In this document: positions 1-7,052 of the stretch, piece after piece | How the letters are laid out: each line of letters opens with the position of its first letter | Numbering within the stretch: position 1 is the stretch's first letter | DNA from: a virus | Length of the DNA: 24,523 nt | Strand: one strand, 5' to 3' | IMG/VR virus record: IMGVR_UViG_3300021420_000116 | Location: 1 to 24,523 of that record | The notes under the pieces: model-generated | What the model was told of the DNA's origin: nothing | Database searches by the model: none | What the model saw: the letters and a program-made list of their open reading frames with translations, nothing else | Position numbers and translations under genes: made by a program

Positions 1-475
1 TGTACCCAAAAGCGTTTGGCACCCTATTCCAAACGAGCGTGACCGAAAGGTTTCCTCCTGCTGGAGTGGCACTGACTTCGTTCGAAACTAGCGTCTCTCC
101 GCCAACCCCATCAAGGGCTGTAACTTCATAGAAATACTGCTGTCCAGACATGAGACTTCCACCAGTAGATGCCGTGGCGGAATTCACATGCGGAGCGCCG
201 AGGTGCTCATCAAGCGCCTGTGCGAGAACGAGGTAATATGGATTTACTCCGGTCGGTTCGTACAGGAATTCGTCCATCATCCGGCCACGATTGGACTGCA
301 CGGCAGCCGAGAACCAGTTGATGATTCCCGATCCGTCGCACGGAGTTAGAGCGCCGCGTTCCATCAGGACAAGATTCGACCCTCGGGGAAATGATCCCTT
401 CGGCTGCGCGAGCGGCTGATTCGAGGCCACTAGACCTTTGAGCCACGGTCCGCTCGATTGTGGTTGATAGGCCAT
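1..475 (-). CDS. Virion/tail protein with Fn3-like module (C-terminus cut by window edge)
   Basis: An open frame of 158 codons runs off the left edge, so the C-terminus is missing. It starts at an ATG that overlaps the TAA stop of the upstream gene by one base (TAATG), which implies translational coupling. The N-terminus (MAYQPQSSGPWLKGLVASN) leads into a region with an LVLMERGALTPCDGSG segment. From about residue 100 there is a beta-rich module of the Fn3/Ig type common in phage structural proteins, with key segments QQYFYEVTALDGVGGETL, then SNEVSATP, then LVWNRVPNAFGY. Together with its place at the distal end of the head and adaptor genes, this points to a tail or other virion surface protein. 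The exact role is not recognisable. Confidence 0.75.
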   Translation of the reverse strand, partial: MAYQPQSSGPWLKGLVASNQPLAQPKGSFPRGSNLVLMERGALTPCDGSGIINWFSAAVQSNRGRMMDEFLYEPTGVNPYYLVLAQALDEHLGAPHVNSATASTGGSLMSGQQYFYEVTALDGVGGETLVSNEVSATPAGGNLSVTLVWNRVPNAFGY

Positions 476-1734
476 TAGTTAATCAAAATCCCGCCCGCAA
501 TGTCGGGGTAGTAGACGACTGGTCCACTCGGACCTCCTACCTGCCTTCTTCGAACGACTCCCGCATTCGTCTTCGCCCATCCCTTGATCGACTTTTCCAT
601 GTCGGCGTTGAATGCCTGCAAAGTCTGCATGTCGTGCTCGACGATCTTGGCTCTCCCGGAAATGTACTGGACGAGTAGTTGGTCCCATCCGGAAGTGAGT
701 GGAAGAATAGTGGTCGATTGACCTGGAGAATAGACCTGATTCGATTGCCGTTTGCCCATCCAGGCAATGTTGCATTCAATTGCCGCTTCCATCGAGCTAT
801 GCGCAATGGCGCTCGTTCCACCAAGTCCACGAATTAGCCCGGTCAAATTACTCCCGCTAATTGTCGCGTAGGCCATGATCTCGGAGCCGATGGAGACGAA
901 CCCGAACGGCAGCGTGAATCCGGCGTTCGTGAGGGTTGCTGTCGTATCGGTAGCGAGCATGGGTGAAGCCAAGGTCGTATTGACCGAAGTTCGAGCAGGT
1001 TGCGGGTAAACTTCGAGCACGGTCTTACCGGCATTGATCGAAATATGAGCCTGTGAGAGCACTTGGCTCGTAATCGAGTTGCGCCGCCAAAATGTTCCGG
1101 CATCCCCGCCCTGCATCCAGTAGCCGTCGTACCAAATCGCCGTAATGGAGTTCCAGGTGCCGGGAATTTGGTAAAGAGGTTGATTGATCGTCGATCCGAT
1201 AGCCGAATAGTCCTGAATCCCGCCCGTTCCCCGAGCAATGAGTTCAATTCCGGCATTGAGCCACCGATAAATCGCTCCGGCTGAGATGAATCCACCATCT
1301 GAATCCGGCAGCCATGCCGTACCGCGTACCGGAGGAGACCCGGCGAGCACTGGATTCGCCAGAATTGTGAACGGAGAAGTGGTCGATTCGACGTATTGAG
1401 ACTCCGTTCCCGACGATCCGTTTACCTGAGTCAGATACGCTCGAATCTTAGTCGCTCCGACCTGTAAGGCCGAAGTGATTTGGATTCCATTGGTCGCTAG
1501 GACATTCTGTTGCGTCGATTCGGTCGAGGGAAGCGTTTCTCCCCACTGGTTCCACTGGGTCACTTCGACGAAATAAGTTCCTGCCGAAAGAGTTCCGGTG
1601 CCGGGAGTCGTAACCGCTACTGCCGCTACCGGAGCAGGCAGACTTGCGGGCATGTCTGGTACGGTTTCACGAGCCTGGACGATTACGTCCCCGATCAGAG
1701 ACCCGGAAAAGAGTGCAATGGGAGTTGTTGCCAT
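475..1734 (-). CDS. Putative head-tail adaptor/virion structural protein with Ig-like insert
   Basis: 419 aa. Residues about 1-30 resemble the start of a neck or adaptor protein (GDVIVQARETVPD). Residues about 35-125 form a beta-rich Ig/Fn3-like module (LSAGTYFVEVTQWNQWGET) similar in style to the one in the next gene. After it comes a GAIYRWLNAGIELIARG segment, reminiscent of the helical opening of phage head-to-tail adaptors, where an RWLN-type helix is common. The C-terminus has a basic RRRQVGG stretch. It lies downstream of portal, scaffold and capsid genes, where adaptor genes are expected. I infer an adaptor fused with an Ig-like decoration; no catalytic motif is visible. The start ATG directly follows the stop of the Cys-rich gene (TAAATG). 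Confidence 0.7.
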   Translation of the reverse strand: MATTPIALFSGSLIGDVIVQARETVPDMPASLPAPVAAVAVTTPGTGTLSAGTYFVEVTQWNQWGETLPSTESTQQNVLATNGIQITSALQVGATKIRAYLTQVNGSSGTESQYVESTTSPFTILANPVLAGSPPVRGTAWLPDSDGGFISAGAIYRWLNAGIELIARGTGGIQDYSAIGSTINQPLYQIPGTWNSITAIWYDGYWMQGGDAGTFWRRNSITSQVLSQAHISINAGKTVLEVYPQPARTSVNTTLASPMLATDTTATLTNAGFTLPFGFVSIGSEIMAYATISGSNLTGLIRGLGGTSAIAHSSMEAAIECNIAWMGKRQSNQVYSPGQSTTILPLTSGWDQLLVQYISGRAKIVEHDMQTLQAFNADMEKSIKGWAKTNAGVVRRRQVGGPSGPVVYYPDIAGGILIN

Positions 1735-1920
1735 TTATCCGCCGTAATCAAACATCAACTGTAAATAGCATTTCTCACAAAAATAGAGCGTTTCCCTGTT
1801 GGGGTTATCCTCTCGCATTGTCAGATATGGTCCGGGAGAGATACATTTCCATTCGCCATTCTCACACCATTCGGAACAGGCTGAACAACCCCAACACATG
1901 CACGAAGTATCGAAATCCAT
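1735..1920 (-). CDS. Small Cys-rich probable zinc-binding protein
   Basis: 61 aa with eight cysteines: an N-terminal cluster (CMCWGCSACSEWC, residues 7-19), one at WKC (25), and a C-terminal CEKC pair (48-51). This suggests one or two zinc sites, but I recognise no named family. An AGGAG lies 12 bases before the ATG, slightly long; an out-of-frame ATGATG lies in between. The gene ends directly before the adaptor start, so it belongs to the late operon. Directly upstream of its ribosome-binding site is a strong three-tier hairpin (1941-2004). Confidence 0.6.
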   Translation of the reverse strand: MDFDTSCMCWGCSACSEWCENGEWKCISPGPYLTMREDNPNRETLYFCEKCYLQLMFDYGG

Positions 1921-1940
1921 GCCGCCATCATACTCCTAAA

Positions 1941-2004
1941 ACTGGTACGAGCCGGAACCGGACATTCGTATTTATGTCCTTGCCCCGGCTCGTTGCCGAC
2001 CAGT
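1941..2004 (-). other. Three-tier RNA hairpin upstream of the Cys-rich gene
   Basis: Nested inverted repeats, seen directly: ACTGGT (1941-1946) with ACCAGT (1999-2004), ACGAGCCGG (1947-1955) with CCGGCTCGT (1985-1993), and GGACAT (1960-1965) with ATGTCC (1974-1979) around an 8-base loop. A 5-base bulge separates the two outer stems. On the minus strand it lies 3 bases before the AGGAGT ribosome-binding site of the 61-aa gene and about 24 bases after the HNH stop. No T-run follows, so it is not a typical terminator; an RNA processing or translational control element is possible. Confidence 0.6.
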
Positions 2005-2027
2005 GGAGAAACCTTGTAACCGCTAAA

Positions 2028-2507
2028 TCAACACGCAAGCCCTCGGATGACAGACGCCGTGTTAAACTTTTCATGGAAGCACGGCTTTCCGTATCGCGTT
2101 GCTTGATTACAATTCCAGCAGAGAAGTCGGAACCTATCAGGGAATCCTTCGTTCATTATGTCTCGCAAAACTCCCCATTGACTTCTCCCGCGCCGATGCT
2201 CCATTCCAGACCTATCGGCATGGTCAATACAAAGAGCCGCTTCGTCCATTTCACCGCAGCACGCGCATTTGTTACCGTAAGCCTCCAAGACCAATTTTCT
2301 AATCTTGAAGATGGTCAACCGATTTTCTCGATACCGCGTCAAGGCTTTCTCTCTTCCGATGGCGTCGTACCGAGTTTTCAGAATGCGCCTACTGCAAGTC
2401 AAACACGGACTGGTGAAATATCGCTTGCCTTTGGAATCTACACGCGTCACAAATTCTTCCAGAGGCTTTTCTTCTTCACATAGGGTGCAGCGTTTCAGTT
2501 CGCTCAT
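2028..2507 (-). CDS. HNH endonuclease (EndoVII-like fold), free-standing homing-type
   Basis: 159 aa. The N-terminal zinc ribbon has CTLC (7-10) and CLTC (35-38). The C-terminal treble-clef HNH core has CACCG (81-85), IDHAD (94-98, with the Asp-His of the active site), LLCWNCN (128-134, Cys pair plus final Asn) and CFH (143-145). This arrangement is known from recombination endonuclease VII-like HNH proteins, which cut DNA and often act as homing endonucleases in phages. The gene sits between two virion genes with only 16 bases to the upstream stop. It has no good Shine-Dalgarno site; a TAACAT box lies 7 bases before the ATG. Six other homing-type genes occur in the window. Confidence 0.88.
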   Translation of the reverse strand: MSELKRCTLCEEEKPLEEFVTRVDSKGKRYFTSPCLTCSRRILKTRYDAIGREKALTRYRENRLTIFKIRKLVLEAYGNKCACCGEMDEAALCIDHADRSGMEHRRGRSQWGVLRDIMNEGFPDRFRLLCWNCNQATRYGKPCFHEKFNTASVIRGLAC

Positions 2508-2514
2508 AAACCCT

Positions 2515-2520
2515 ATGTTA
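2515..2520 (-). promoter_or_regulatory. Possible -10 box (TAACAT) for HNH gene
   Basis: TAACAT lies 7 bases before the ATG at 2507, which would put the transcript start at or very near the start codon. It fits a TANNNT leaderless -10 pattern, but no -35 element is recognisable. The box lies just past the end of the upstream virion gene. Confidence 0.3.
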
Positions 2521-2523
2521 TCA

Positions 2524-3030
2524 TCAAATTAAGCCAAACACTTCTATATCCATCGTGCAACCCGGTCCCGTTCCGCCGAGCGTTGGAATGAACTTGAGCG
2601 TTTGAATACCGCCATTTCCGGAAGTTGCGCTCGCGCCGCCGATCAGGTATCCAACCGCGCCGCCCGAGGTCGTCGAGGGAGCCGTGTCAGTGATGAAATC
2701 CATCATCGCGTCAAACCAACTCGTCGAGGAAAGCGTGACTGCCGTTCCGAAGTTCCAGTCCGCAATCACAACCGAGTTCGTCCCGTCGTAGGACATCACC
2801 TGTAGCTTCGTCAAGGTCGGCGTCGTGCCGGTGCCATTGTAAATCTTGACCCGAAAGCGCCCCGCTGTGATGGTCGGCACAAGGAGTCCGGCCACGCTGT
2901 TGAGTGACGTTCCCGGAACGTAATACGTGTTGCCGGAAGTGACCGCAATACCAGTCGCCTGTTGGATCGACTGAAGGCTCGATACCCCAAATCCGGGGAA
3001 CGTGCGCTGAACCGATACTGTAATCGCCAT
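2524..3030 (-). CDS. Beta-rich virion protein (possible head decoration/fibre)
   Basis: 168 aa, low in charged residues and rich in Thr, Ser, Gly and Val (for example TVSVQRTFPGFGVSSLQ and a GGAVGYLIGGASATSG stretch near residues 123-138), consistent with an all-beta structural protein. There is no signal peptide, membrane segment or catalytic motif. It was originally next to the major capsid protein gene and is now separated from it by a LAGLIDADG gene, so a head decoration or minor capsid role is inferred from position alone. The start is supported by AAGGAGAGTTTC before the ATG. Confidence 0.72.
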   Translation of the reverse strand: MAITVSVQRTFPGFGVSSLQSIQQATGIAVTSGNTYYVPGTSLNSVAGLLVPTITAGRFRVKIYNGTGTTPTLTKLQVMSYDGTNSVVIADWNFGTAVTLSSTSWFDAMMDFITDTAPSTTSGGAVGYLIGGASATSGNGGIQTLKFIPTLGGTGPGCTMDIEVFGLI

Positions 3031-3045
3031 GAAACTCTCCTTGTC

Positions 3046-3537
3046 CTACTGAATCGTTTCCTTTGGGTTCGGAGGAAGTGGTGCTCCGACAAATGCTTCC
3101 TCTGGAAGTTCTCTTTTTAGCCGCTTTAATTCTCCTTGGTAATGACGGCGGAGCAGGCTCGTTTCATTCGTAAGGTCCTGTAGCGGAGTTCGCCCCTTAA
3201 CGTGATCGAATGTCTTGCGATAGACGAGGGCTATTTCCGCCTGCTCTTTCTTCAATAGGAAATATGGTAGGCATCCACGTAGGATTAGCTCAGCCTTTTT
3301 AGATTGTAAAACCCACGTGTAAACCCTTCGACCATTCTTCCGAATTGCATTACTGTCGCTCGCATACAACTGTCCACCGAAAACATCCTTGCACCAAATT
3401 GGAAGGCGCGGGTCAGTGTTGGCGATGCGAATGAAGAGTTGGGTGTATTTGACCTTATATGACTTGATGACGATTGTTCCCTCGCCATCAATAAAGGCCG
3501 CGAGTCGTGCCCAATCAATTTGCGTAGGTTCCATCAT
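3046..3537 (-). CDS. LAGLIDADG homing endonuclease (single-motif)
   Basis: About 163 aa, the size expected of a single-motif LAGLIDADG enzyme that works as a homodimer. The signature helix is LAAFIDGEGTI (residues 12-22), with the acidic Asp-Gly-Glu centre. Downstream, FIRIANTDPRLPIWCKDVFGG and the YTWVLQSKKAELILRGCLPYF segment match the usual DNA-binding beta-sheet and helix pattern. It sits 25 bases after the capsid gene stop. Two consecutive ATGs (3537 and 3534) are possible starts. There is no Shine-Dalgarno site, but TAAAAT precedes them by 3 and 6 bases, so the second ATG fits a leaderless start better. Confidence 0.9.
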   Translation of the reverse strand: MMEPTQIDWARLAAFIDGEGTIVIKSYKVKYTQLFIRIANTDPRLPIWCKDVFGGQLYASDSNAIRKNGRRVYTWVLQSKKAELILRGCLPYFLLKKEQAEIALVYRKTFDHVKGRTPLQDLTNETSLLRRHYQGELKRLKRELPEEAFVGAPLPPNPKETIQ

Positions 3538-3540
3538 TCC

Positions 3541-3546
3541 ATTTTA
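3541..3546 (-). promoter_or_regulatory. TAAAAT -10-like box of the LAGLIDADG gene
   Basis: TAAAAT is preceded by TTGTTGG and followed after 6 bases by the second ATG of the endonuclease. The same box at the same distance occurs before the two plus-strand HNH genes. No ribosome-binding site lies between the box and the start codon. Confidence 0.4.
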
Positions 3547-3562
3547 CCAACAACCACCACTG

Positions 3563-4567
3563 TTACGATAGTGTAGTAAGAGCTATTTGACCGATTGGTC
3601 TATTGCATCCAAGCTGACAAATGAGATGAATGCGCGAAGTGATGACATCTTGGTTAGAGGGCATAATCCAAGGGGTCATTCTGAAATATGAACCCATGTT
3701 ATACACCATCCAGATATACTTAGTATTAAGTAAATACCCCGTGCCTGCCGGGAAGTGCTGGTCCGCGAGCACGACCGCGTTCTTGAACCGCATGTGGTAG
3801 CGGAACGAAGTCTGGATCGGGGCCGTATCCGCGTAATTGTCCGAAGCGCGGATGATGGTCGTCGAAGCCGCAGAACTGGAATTTTGCGTGAACGCCGACT
3901 CGAAGTTCGCAAAATCGGCGTTGTTCAGGATCAACAGGTTCGGCTCGTCATAGCCGTACGTCGCCTGGAAGTACGGAACGAGGAGCTTCGCCGGGGTTAA
4001 GTGACCGCCGATGGCGGAGTTCGCTTGTGGCTGCCAGAAGGTGTTCGTCGAGCGGTTGATCCCGGCAATCGTGTTCGTGGTCGAAAGGACCCAAGAATTG
4101 ATCGAGTCGAGGTCCGTCGAGGAGTTGAACGGCGAGTTACCGGCTACGGCCTCGGCCAGCATGTCGAGCATCGAACCAGCGGCAGCCTGCACGTAGGTCT
4201 TTACGAGATCAAGACCCACCGGCCCACCGCGCCCGATCACGATGTCCATGACCGGCAGCGTGGTCGCTTGGAAGTAACCGCGCCACACCTGATCGGCAGG
4301 CTGAATCGCGTCGATTGCCGAGGTCGGCAAAAGCTGATCGCCCCAATAGGAGCCGCGAGTCGTGATCTTGGTCGTCAAGAGCGGATAGACGATTTCCGCT
4401 CCGGCGTTGTATTTCTTCGCGTACTGGTTCAGGAACGAAAATGTCGGACTCGGCTGAAAAACCAAATCTGCGATTTTCGGAAAGACCAATTTCTGAGCAA
4501 TCGACGAAAGTGTATTAACCAGTAATGCAGAAGGTTGGTTAATACCAGTTCCGACTGTGAGCGCCAT
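3563..4567 (-). CDS. Major capsid protein
   Basis: 334 aa. Length, position directly after a scaffold-like gene, and composition fit a phage major capsid protein: an N-terminal helical arm (LVNTLSSIAQKLVFPKIADL), a P-domain-like central part with a long helix near GLDLVKTYVQAAAGSMLDML, and a mixed beta C-terminus with QDVITSRIHLICQLGCNRP. I assign it by context and general look, not by a diagnostic motif. A strong AGGAGAGTCAG precedes the ATG. Both ends of the gene are much poorer in GC (38-43% in 60-base blocks) than its middle (55-65%), and homing endonuclease genes abut both ends. Confidence 0.82.
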   Translation of the reverse strand: MALTVGTGINQPSALLVNTLSSIAQKLVFPKIADLVFQPSPTFSFLNQYAKKYNAGAEIVYPLLTTKITTRGSYWGDQLLPTSAIDAIQPADQVWRGYFQATTLPVMDIVIGRGGPVGLDLVKTYVQAAAGSMLDMLAEAVAGNSPFNSSTDLDSINSWVLSTTNTIAGINRSTNTFWQPQANSAIGGHLTPAKLLVPYFQATYGYDEPNLLILNNADFANFESAFTQNSSSAASTTIIRASDNYADTAPIQTSFRYHMRFKNAVVLADQHFPAGTGYLLNTKYIWMVYNMGSYFRMTPWIMPSNQDVITSRIHLICQLGCNRPIGQIALTTLS

Positions 4568-4579
4568 CTGACTCTCCTA

Positions 4580-5137
4580 TTAGCCCGCGATAGCTCGCAG
4601 ACCGTCGTCCTCGACAATTGAGATTTTCTTCTGCAACCGCTTGGATTCGTGGGGACAGATGCCAAAAATACCCTTTGCCCAATTGCAGTTACAACACAGA
4701 AGTTGGTACCTGTCCTTCGGAAAACCTTGGTCCCTGATTGACTTGTACACACCACGGATTCCGACTTCGGCACGATGTTGTTTCCCGTCTCCGTGGATAT
4801 GGTCAATGGTTAGAAATTGTTCTTCGGTTTCTCCGCAACACGTACACTTATTGCCGTAAGCGGAAAATACCTTTGCTTTCAGGGCAGCCTGATAGCGATT
4901 CTTGGCATCCCTTCGAGCGGTCCAAAAGGCGGGATCATCTTTGTGTGCTTCCCGATACTTCGCCATGTTCGCAAGCATGATTTCTTTGTTGTCCCGGTAA
5001 TACTGCTTGCGATACGCAATCTGGTCATCCCGAGTGGCTTCGTAATGCCTCTGCACTCGGGCCTTTATGCGCTCACTGTGTTTTTTGTAGTATTCGCGCA
5101 TATATTGTTTCTTTTCTTCGTTGTACGGTCCACTCAT
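4580..5137 (-). CDS. HNH endonuclease (EndoVII-like) with helical N-terminal repeats
   Basis: 185 aa from the chosen ATG at 5137, which has GGAGG 8 bases before it; the frame is open to a TTG at 5152 and contains another ATG at 5143 that abuts the GGGG. The N-terminal about 90 residues are charged, helical repeats (YYKKHSERIKA, HYEATRDDQIAY, YYRDNKEIMLANM). The HNH core has CTCCGE, LTIDHIHGDGKQHR with the catalytic Asp-His, LLCCNCNWAKG and CPHES. It is inserted between scaffold and capsid genes, 13 bases from the scaffold stop and 12 from the capsid start. The ribosome-binding site is inside a hairpin, as reported for some T4 homing endonucleases. Confidence 0.88.
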   Translation of the reverse strand: MSGPYNEEKKQYMREYYKKHSERIKARVQRHYEATRDDQIAYRKQYYRDNKEIMLANMAKYREAHKDDPAFWTARRDAKNRYQAALKAKVFSAYGNKCTCCGETEEQFLTIDHIHGDGKQHRAEVGIRGVYKSIRDQGFPKDRYQLLCCNCNWAKGIFGICPHESKRLQKKISIVEDDGLRAIAG

Positions 5138-5139
5138 CG

Positions 5140-5159
5140 GCATCCCCTCCAAGGGATGC
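5140..5159 (-). promoter_or_regulatory. Hairpin sequestering the HNH ribosome-binding site
   Basis: Perfect 7-bp stem GCATCCC (5140-5146) with GGGATGC (5153-5159), loop of 6 bases. On the minus strand the GGAGG of the HNH gene falls in the loop and 3' arm, 2 bases before the ATG at 5137. A TATAAA lies just upstream (5163-5168). If the RNA starts before the stem, the site is masked. Confidence 0.5.
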
Positions 5160-5162
5160 GCT

Positions 5163-5168
5163 TTTATA
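5163..5168 (-). promoter_or_regulatory. Possible -10 box (TATAAA) before HNH hairpin
   Basis: TATAAA overlaps the stop codon of the scaffold gene and lies just upstream of the hairpin over the HNH start. A transcript from it would begin near the first base of the stem. No convincing -35 is seen, so this is a weak call. Confidence 0.25.
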
Positions 5169-5973
5169 CCACACCCGTCTGCTCGATAAGTGCTCTCAAA
5201 TCAGGGTCTTTGAGGGCTTCGGTGTACAAATCTCCGAGAACGTCGGTGTCGGGAGTGATCTTCCGATTCGTTGGCTGTGGCCCCTGTCCCATTCCCGAGA
5301 CTCCGGGAGCCGTAACGCGAGCCGCCATCGCTTCCATCCGACCCTCTTCCCGGCCCTTTTCGAGAGCTTCCTGCTTCAGGCTTTCGAGCCGGTCGGTTTC
5401 CGACATCTTGTCCCACGCCAGCCGCACAGACGGCATTCCGTCCGTATCGACAATCTTGTTTTCTTGGGCGTATTTCAGGATTTCGTCACGGGTGGGTTTC
5501 TTCTCACGCTTGCCGAAGTTCAGGCCGCTGTATTCGCGGTCCCATTCCCGGCGCATGAAGACCTGAGCCGCTTGCGCGAGCGTCATTTGCTGTGTTTTGA
5601 CCAGATTAGTCAATTCTTCGAACTTCTTGTCGCGCTCTCCGAGAGCCGTCTTGACCGGAGCAAGCCACGGATCGGCAAATGGGTCACTTCCGGGATCGGC
5701 CTGCCGCGTAGTCGCCTTCTTTCGGGCTTCTTCGGCGGCGTCATACGCCTGCTGCGCCTTCTGCGCCAGTTCGACAACGGACTGTTGCCTCGTTTGGAGG
5801 TCCTTTTCCTTCGCTTCAACCCCCTGCATTCGTTCGGAAAGTGACTGCCGCTCGGCAGAGTTTAGTTGCCGGAGGGACCCCAATGGAATTTCCGTATCCC
5901 CGATGCGAATCGGTGTGGCGTCGGGATATTCCTTGGCGGATTCGAGAAACTTTTTGATCTGATCGACGGACAT
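5164..5973 (-). CDS. Capsid assembly scaffolding-like protein
   Basis: 269 aa, highly charged, with a long predicted coiled coil over residues about 40-95 (SERMQGVEAKEKDLQTRQQS, then AQKAQQAYDAAEEARKK) and a second helical, Glu/Lys-rich region near 180-215. Composition and position directly upstream of the capsid gene, now interrupted by an HNH gene, match phage scaffolds, which template procapsid assembly and are then released. No protease motif is seen. AAAGGAGAAAGG precedes the ATG. The C-terminus is small and acidic (LRALIEQTGVV). Confidence 0.75.
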   Translation of the reverse strand: MSVDQIKKFLESAKEYPDATPIRIGDTEIPLGSLRQLNSAERQSLSERMQGVEAKEKDLQTRQQSVVELAQKAQQAYDAAEEARKKATTRQADPGSDPFADPWLAPVKTALGERDKKFEELTNLVKTQQMTLAQAAQVFMRREWDREYSGLNFGKREKKPTRDEILKYAQENKIVDTDGMPSVRLAWDKMSETDRLESLKQEALEKGREEGRMEAMAARVTAPGVSGMGQGPQPTNRKITPDTDVLGDLYTEALKDPDLRALIEQTGVV

Positions 5974-5988
5974 AAAATCCTTTCTCCT

Positions 5989-6426
5989 TTACGTTGTTGC
6001 ACCCTGGTCGGCACCAGGAACCGCTCCTTGACTTACCGGGCTGAAATTGATCGGCCCTTGCCCTGAACCCTCTTCGTTCTTACTGACCGCCTCGGTTACA
6101 TTCGAGGCTTGCTGCCCCTCTTTAATGGCCCTAGAGAGTGCTTTCATCGTCGCGCTGATCTGATTCGCCATGTTCGGGAGCGTTTGGAACGTCTTGACGA
6201 ACAAAACGCCGAGAACTTGGTTTACCGCTTCGAGTTGACGTAAAACCATCGAAGGGTCGGCACCTTGTAACGCTGCCGATTGCTGCGAAAAGTCCTGCCC
6301 TGGATTCGTCGAGGCTCGATTGGAAAGCGCCCCGAGGATAGTCGAGAGCATCCCTCCACCCGGAGCACCGCCCGGAGCGCCCGGAGGGGCACCGCCGCCC
6401 ATTAACGGATTTGTAGGAGTCGCCAA
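5989..6426 (-). CDS. Small Gly/Pro-rich phage protein, function unknown
   Basis: 145 aa starting at TTG, with AAAGAG 6 bases before it. The first 25 residues are Gly/Pro/Ala-rich (LMGGGAPPGAPGGAPGGG). A helical segment follows (MVLRQLEAVNQVLGVLFVKT, about residues 60-79), and then a second helix. The C-terminal third is disordered-looking. It lies directly upstream of the scaffold in the late operon, so a minor head or assembly role is possible, but no family is recognised. An ATG-started frame at 6430 on the same strand gives a less protein-like product and was rejected. Confidence 0.6.
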   Translation of the reverse strand: MATPTNPLMGGGAPPGAPGGAPGGGMLSTILGALSNRASTNPGQDFSQQSAALQGADPSMVLRQLEAVNQVLGVLFVKTFQTLPNMANQISATMKALSRAIKEGQQASNVTEAVSKNEEGSGQGPINFSPVSQGAVPGADQGATT

Positions 6427-6429
6427 ACA

Positions 6430-6612
6430 TTACTCTTTCGAACTCGGACCAATGTTCCGAGGTTTCGCATCCTTCGGTAGAACGCCCATCGGATCGGTGC
6501 GCATGTCCGCTTCGGCAACGCCGCCGTAATCAATCGGACCCTCGGCAGCGCCCTTGGGTGGCTGAACTTCATAGGGCGAATCAAAAACTGAAAAGTGGTC
6601 GCCTTTTGCCAT
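6430..6612 (-). CDS. Small late-operon protein, function unknown
   Basis: 60 aa, hydrophilic and proline-rich (SPYEVQPPKGAAEGPIDYGG), without cysteines, membrane segments or known motifs. The ribosome-binding region GGAGGTAAGGA lies 6-13 bases upstream of the ATG and decides this frame over another 60-aa frame starting at 6584. Its stop overlaps the region of the next gene's start. Its upstream region is shared, over 32 bases, with the divergent HNH gene at 6645. Confidence 0.55.
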   Translation of the reverse strand: MAKGDHFSVFDSPYEVQPPKGAAEGPIDYGGVAEADMRTDPMGVLPKDAKPRNIGPSSKE

Positions 6613-6633
6613 GATTTTTCCTTACCTCCGTTG

Positions 6634-6639
6634 TAAAAT
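6634..6639 (+). promoter_or_regulatory. TAAAAT -10-like box of plus-strand HNH gene
   Basis: TAAAAT is preceded by CGTTG and followed by 5 bases and then the GTG start at 6645. No ribosome-binding site is seen for this gene. On the other strand the same bases lie just upstream of the GGAGG of the 60-aa gene. Confidence 0.4.
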
Positions 6640-6644
6640 TCATC

Positions 6645-7052
6645 GTGCCCAATTCACACTCCACGCCCGAATACCAGAGAGAATGGAGGCGCAGAAATCC
6701 CGCTAAAGTGGCTGAATATGAAAGGAAATCGTATCAACGGCGGAGAGAGATGGCCGCTCAACCGCATAGAAAAGCAACCAAAAAACGGAACTGGAAAAAC
6801 TGGTATCGAGAGAATTTCCAGAGGGTTTCTGAGCGTCAAAAAATTAGAAGAAAAGAATCCCCTGAGAAATTCAGCGCCAGGAACGCCGTCAATCATACAC
6901 TCGCAGGCGGAGCGCTCACTCGCCCCGATCACTGCTCTAAATGCGGCAAGAAATGTAGACCGCAAGGCCATCATCACCGTGGATACGACTTCCCACTTGA
7001 TGTTGTGTGGCTCTGTTCGACCTGTCATGGCATTGAGCATCGGAAGCGCTAA
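6645..7052 (+). CDS. HNH endonuclease, antisense to the late operon
   Basis: 135 aa from GTG. The N-terminal 80 residues are basic helical repeats (EWRRRNPAKVAEYERKSY and similar), likely DNA-contacting. The C-terminal core has CSKCGKKC, a GHHHRGYDFPLDVVWLC segment (first His of the HNH pair) and STCHGIEHR (the second metal and catalytic end). This pattern is well known in phage HNH genes. The gene is opposite to the surrounding virion genes, and its TAA overlaps the stop of the 67-aa gene. It is a paralogue of the gene at 7474-7851: 33 of 56 C-terminal residues are identical by eye. Confidence 0.85.
   Translation: MPNSHSTPEYQREWRRRNPAKVAEYERKSYQRRREMAAQPHRKATKKRNWKNWYRENFQRVSERQKIRRKESPEKFSARNAVNHTLAGGALTRPDHCSKCGKKCRPQGHHHRGYDFPLDVVWLCSTCHGIEHRKR

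Noticed and set aside
1941-2507. HNH gene plus hairpin as a group I intron or IscB-type RNA element
   Set aside because: The hairpin is only about 64 bases, no intron core or interrupted reading frame is visible, and the HNH protein is not IscB-like.
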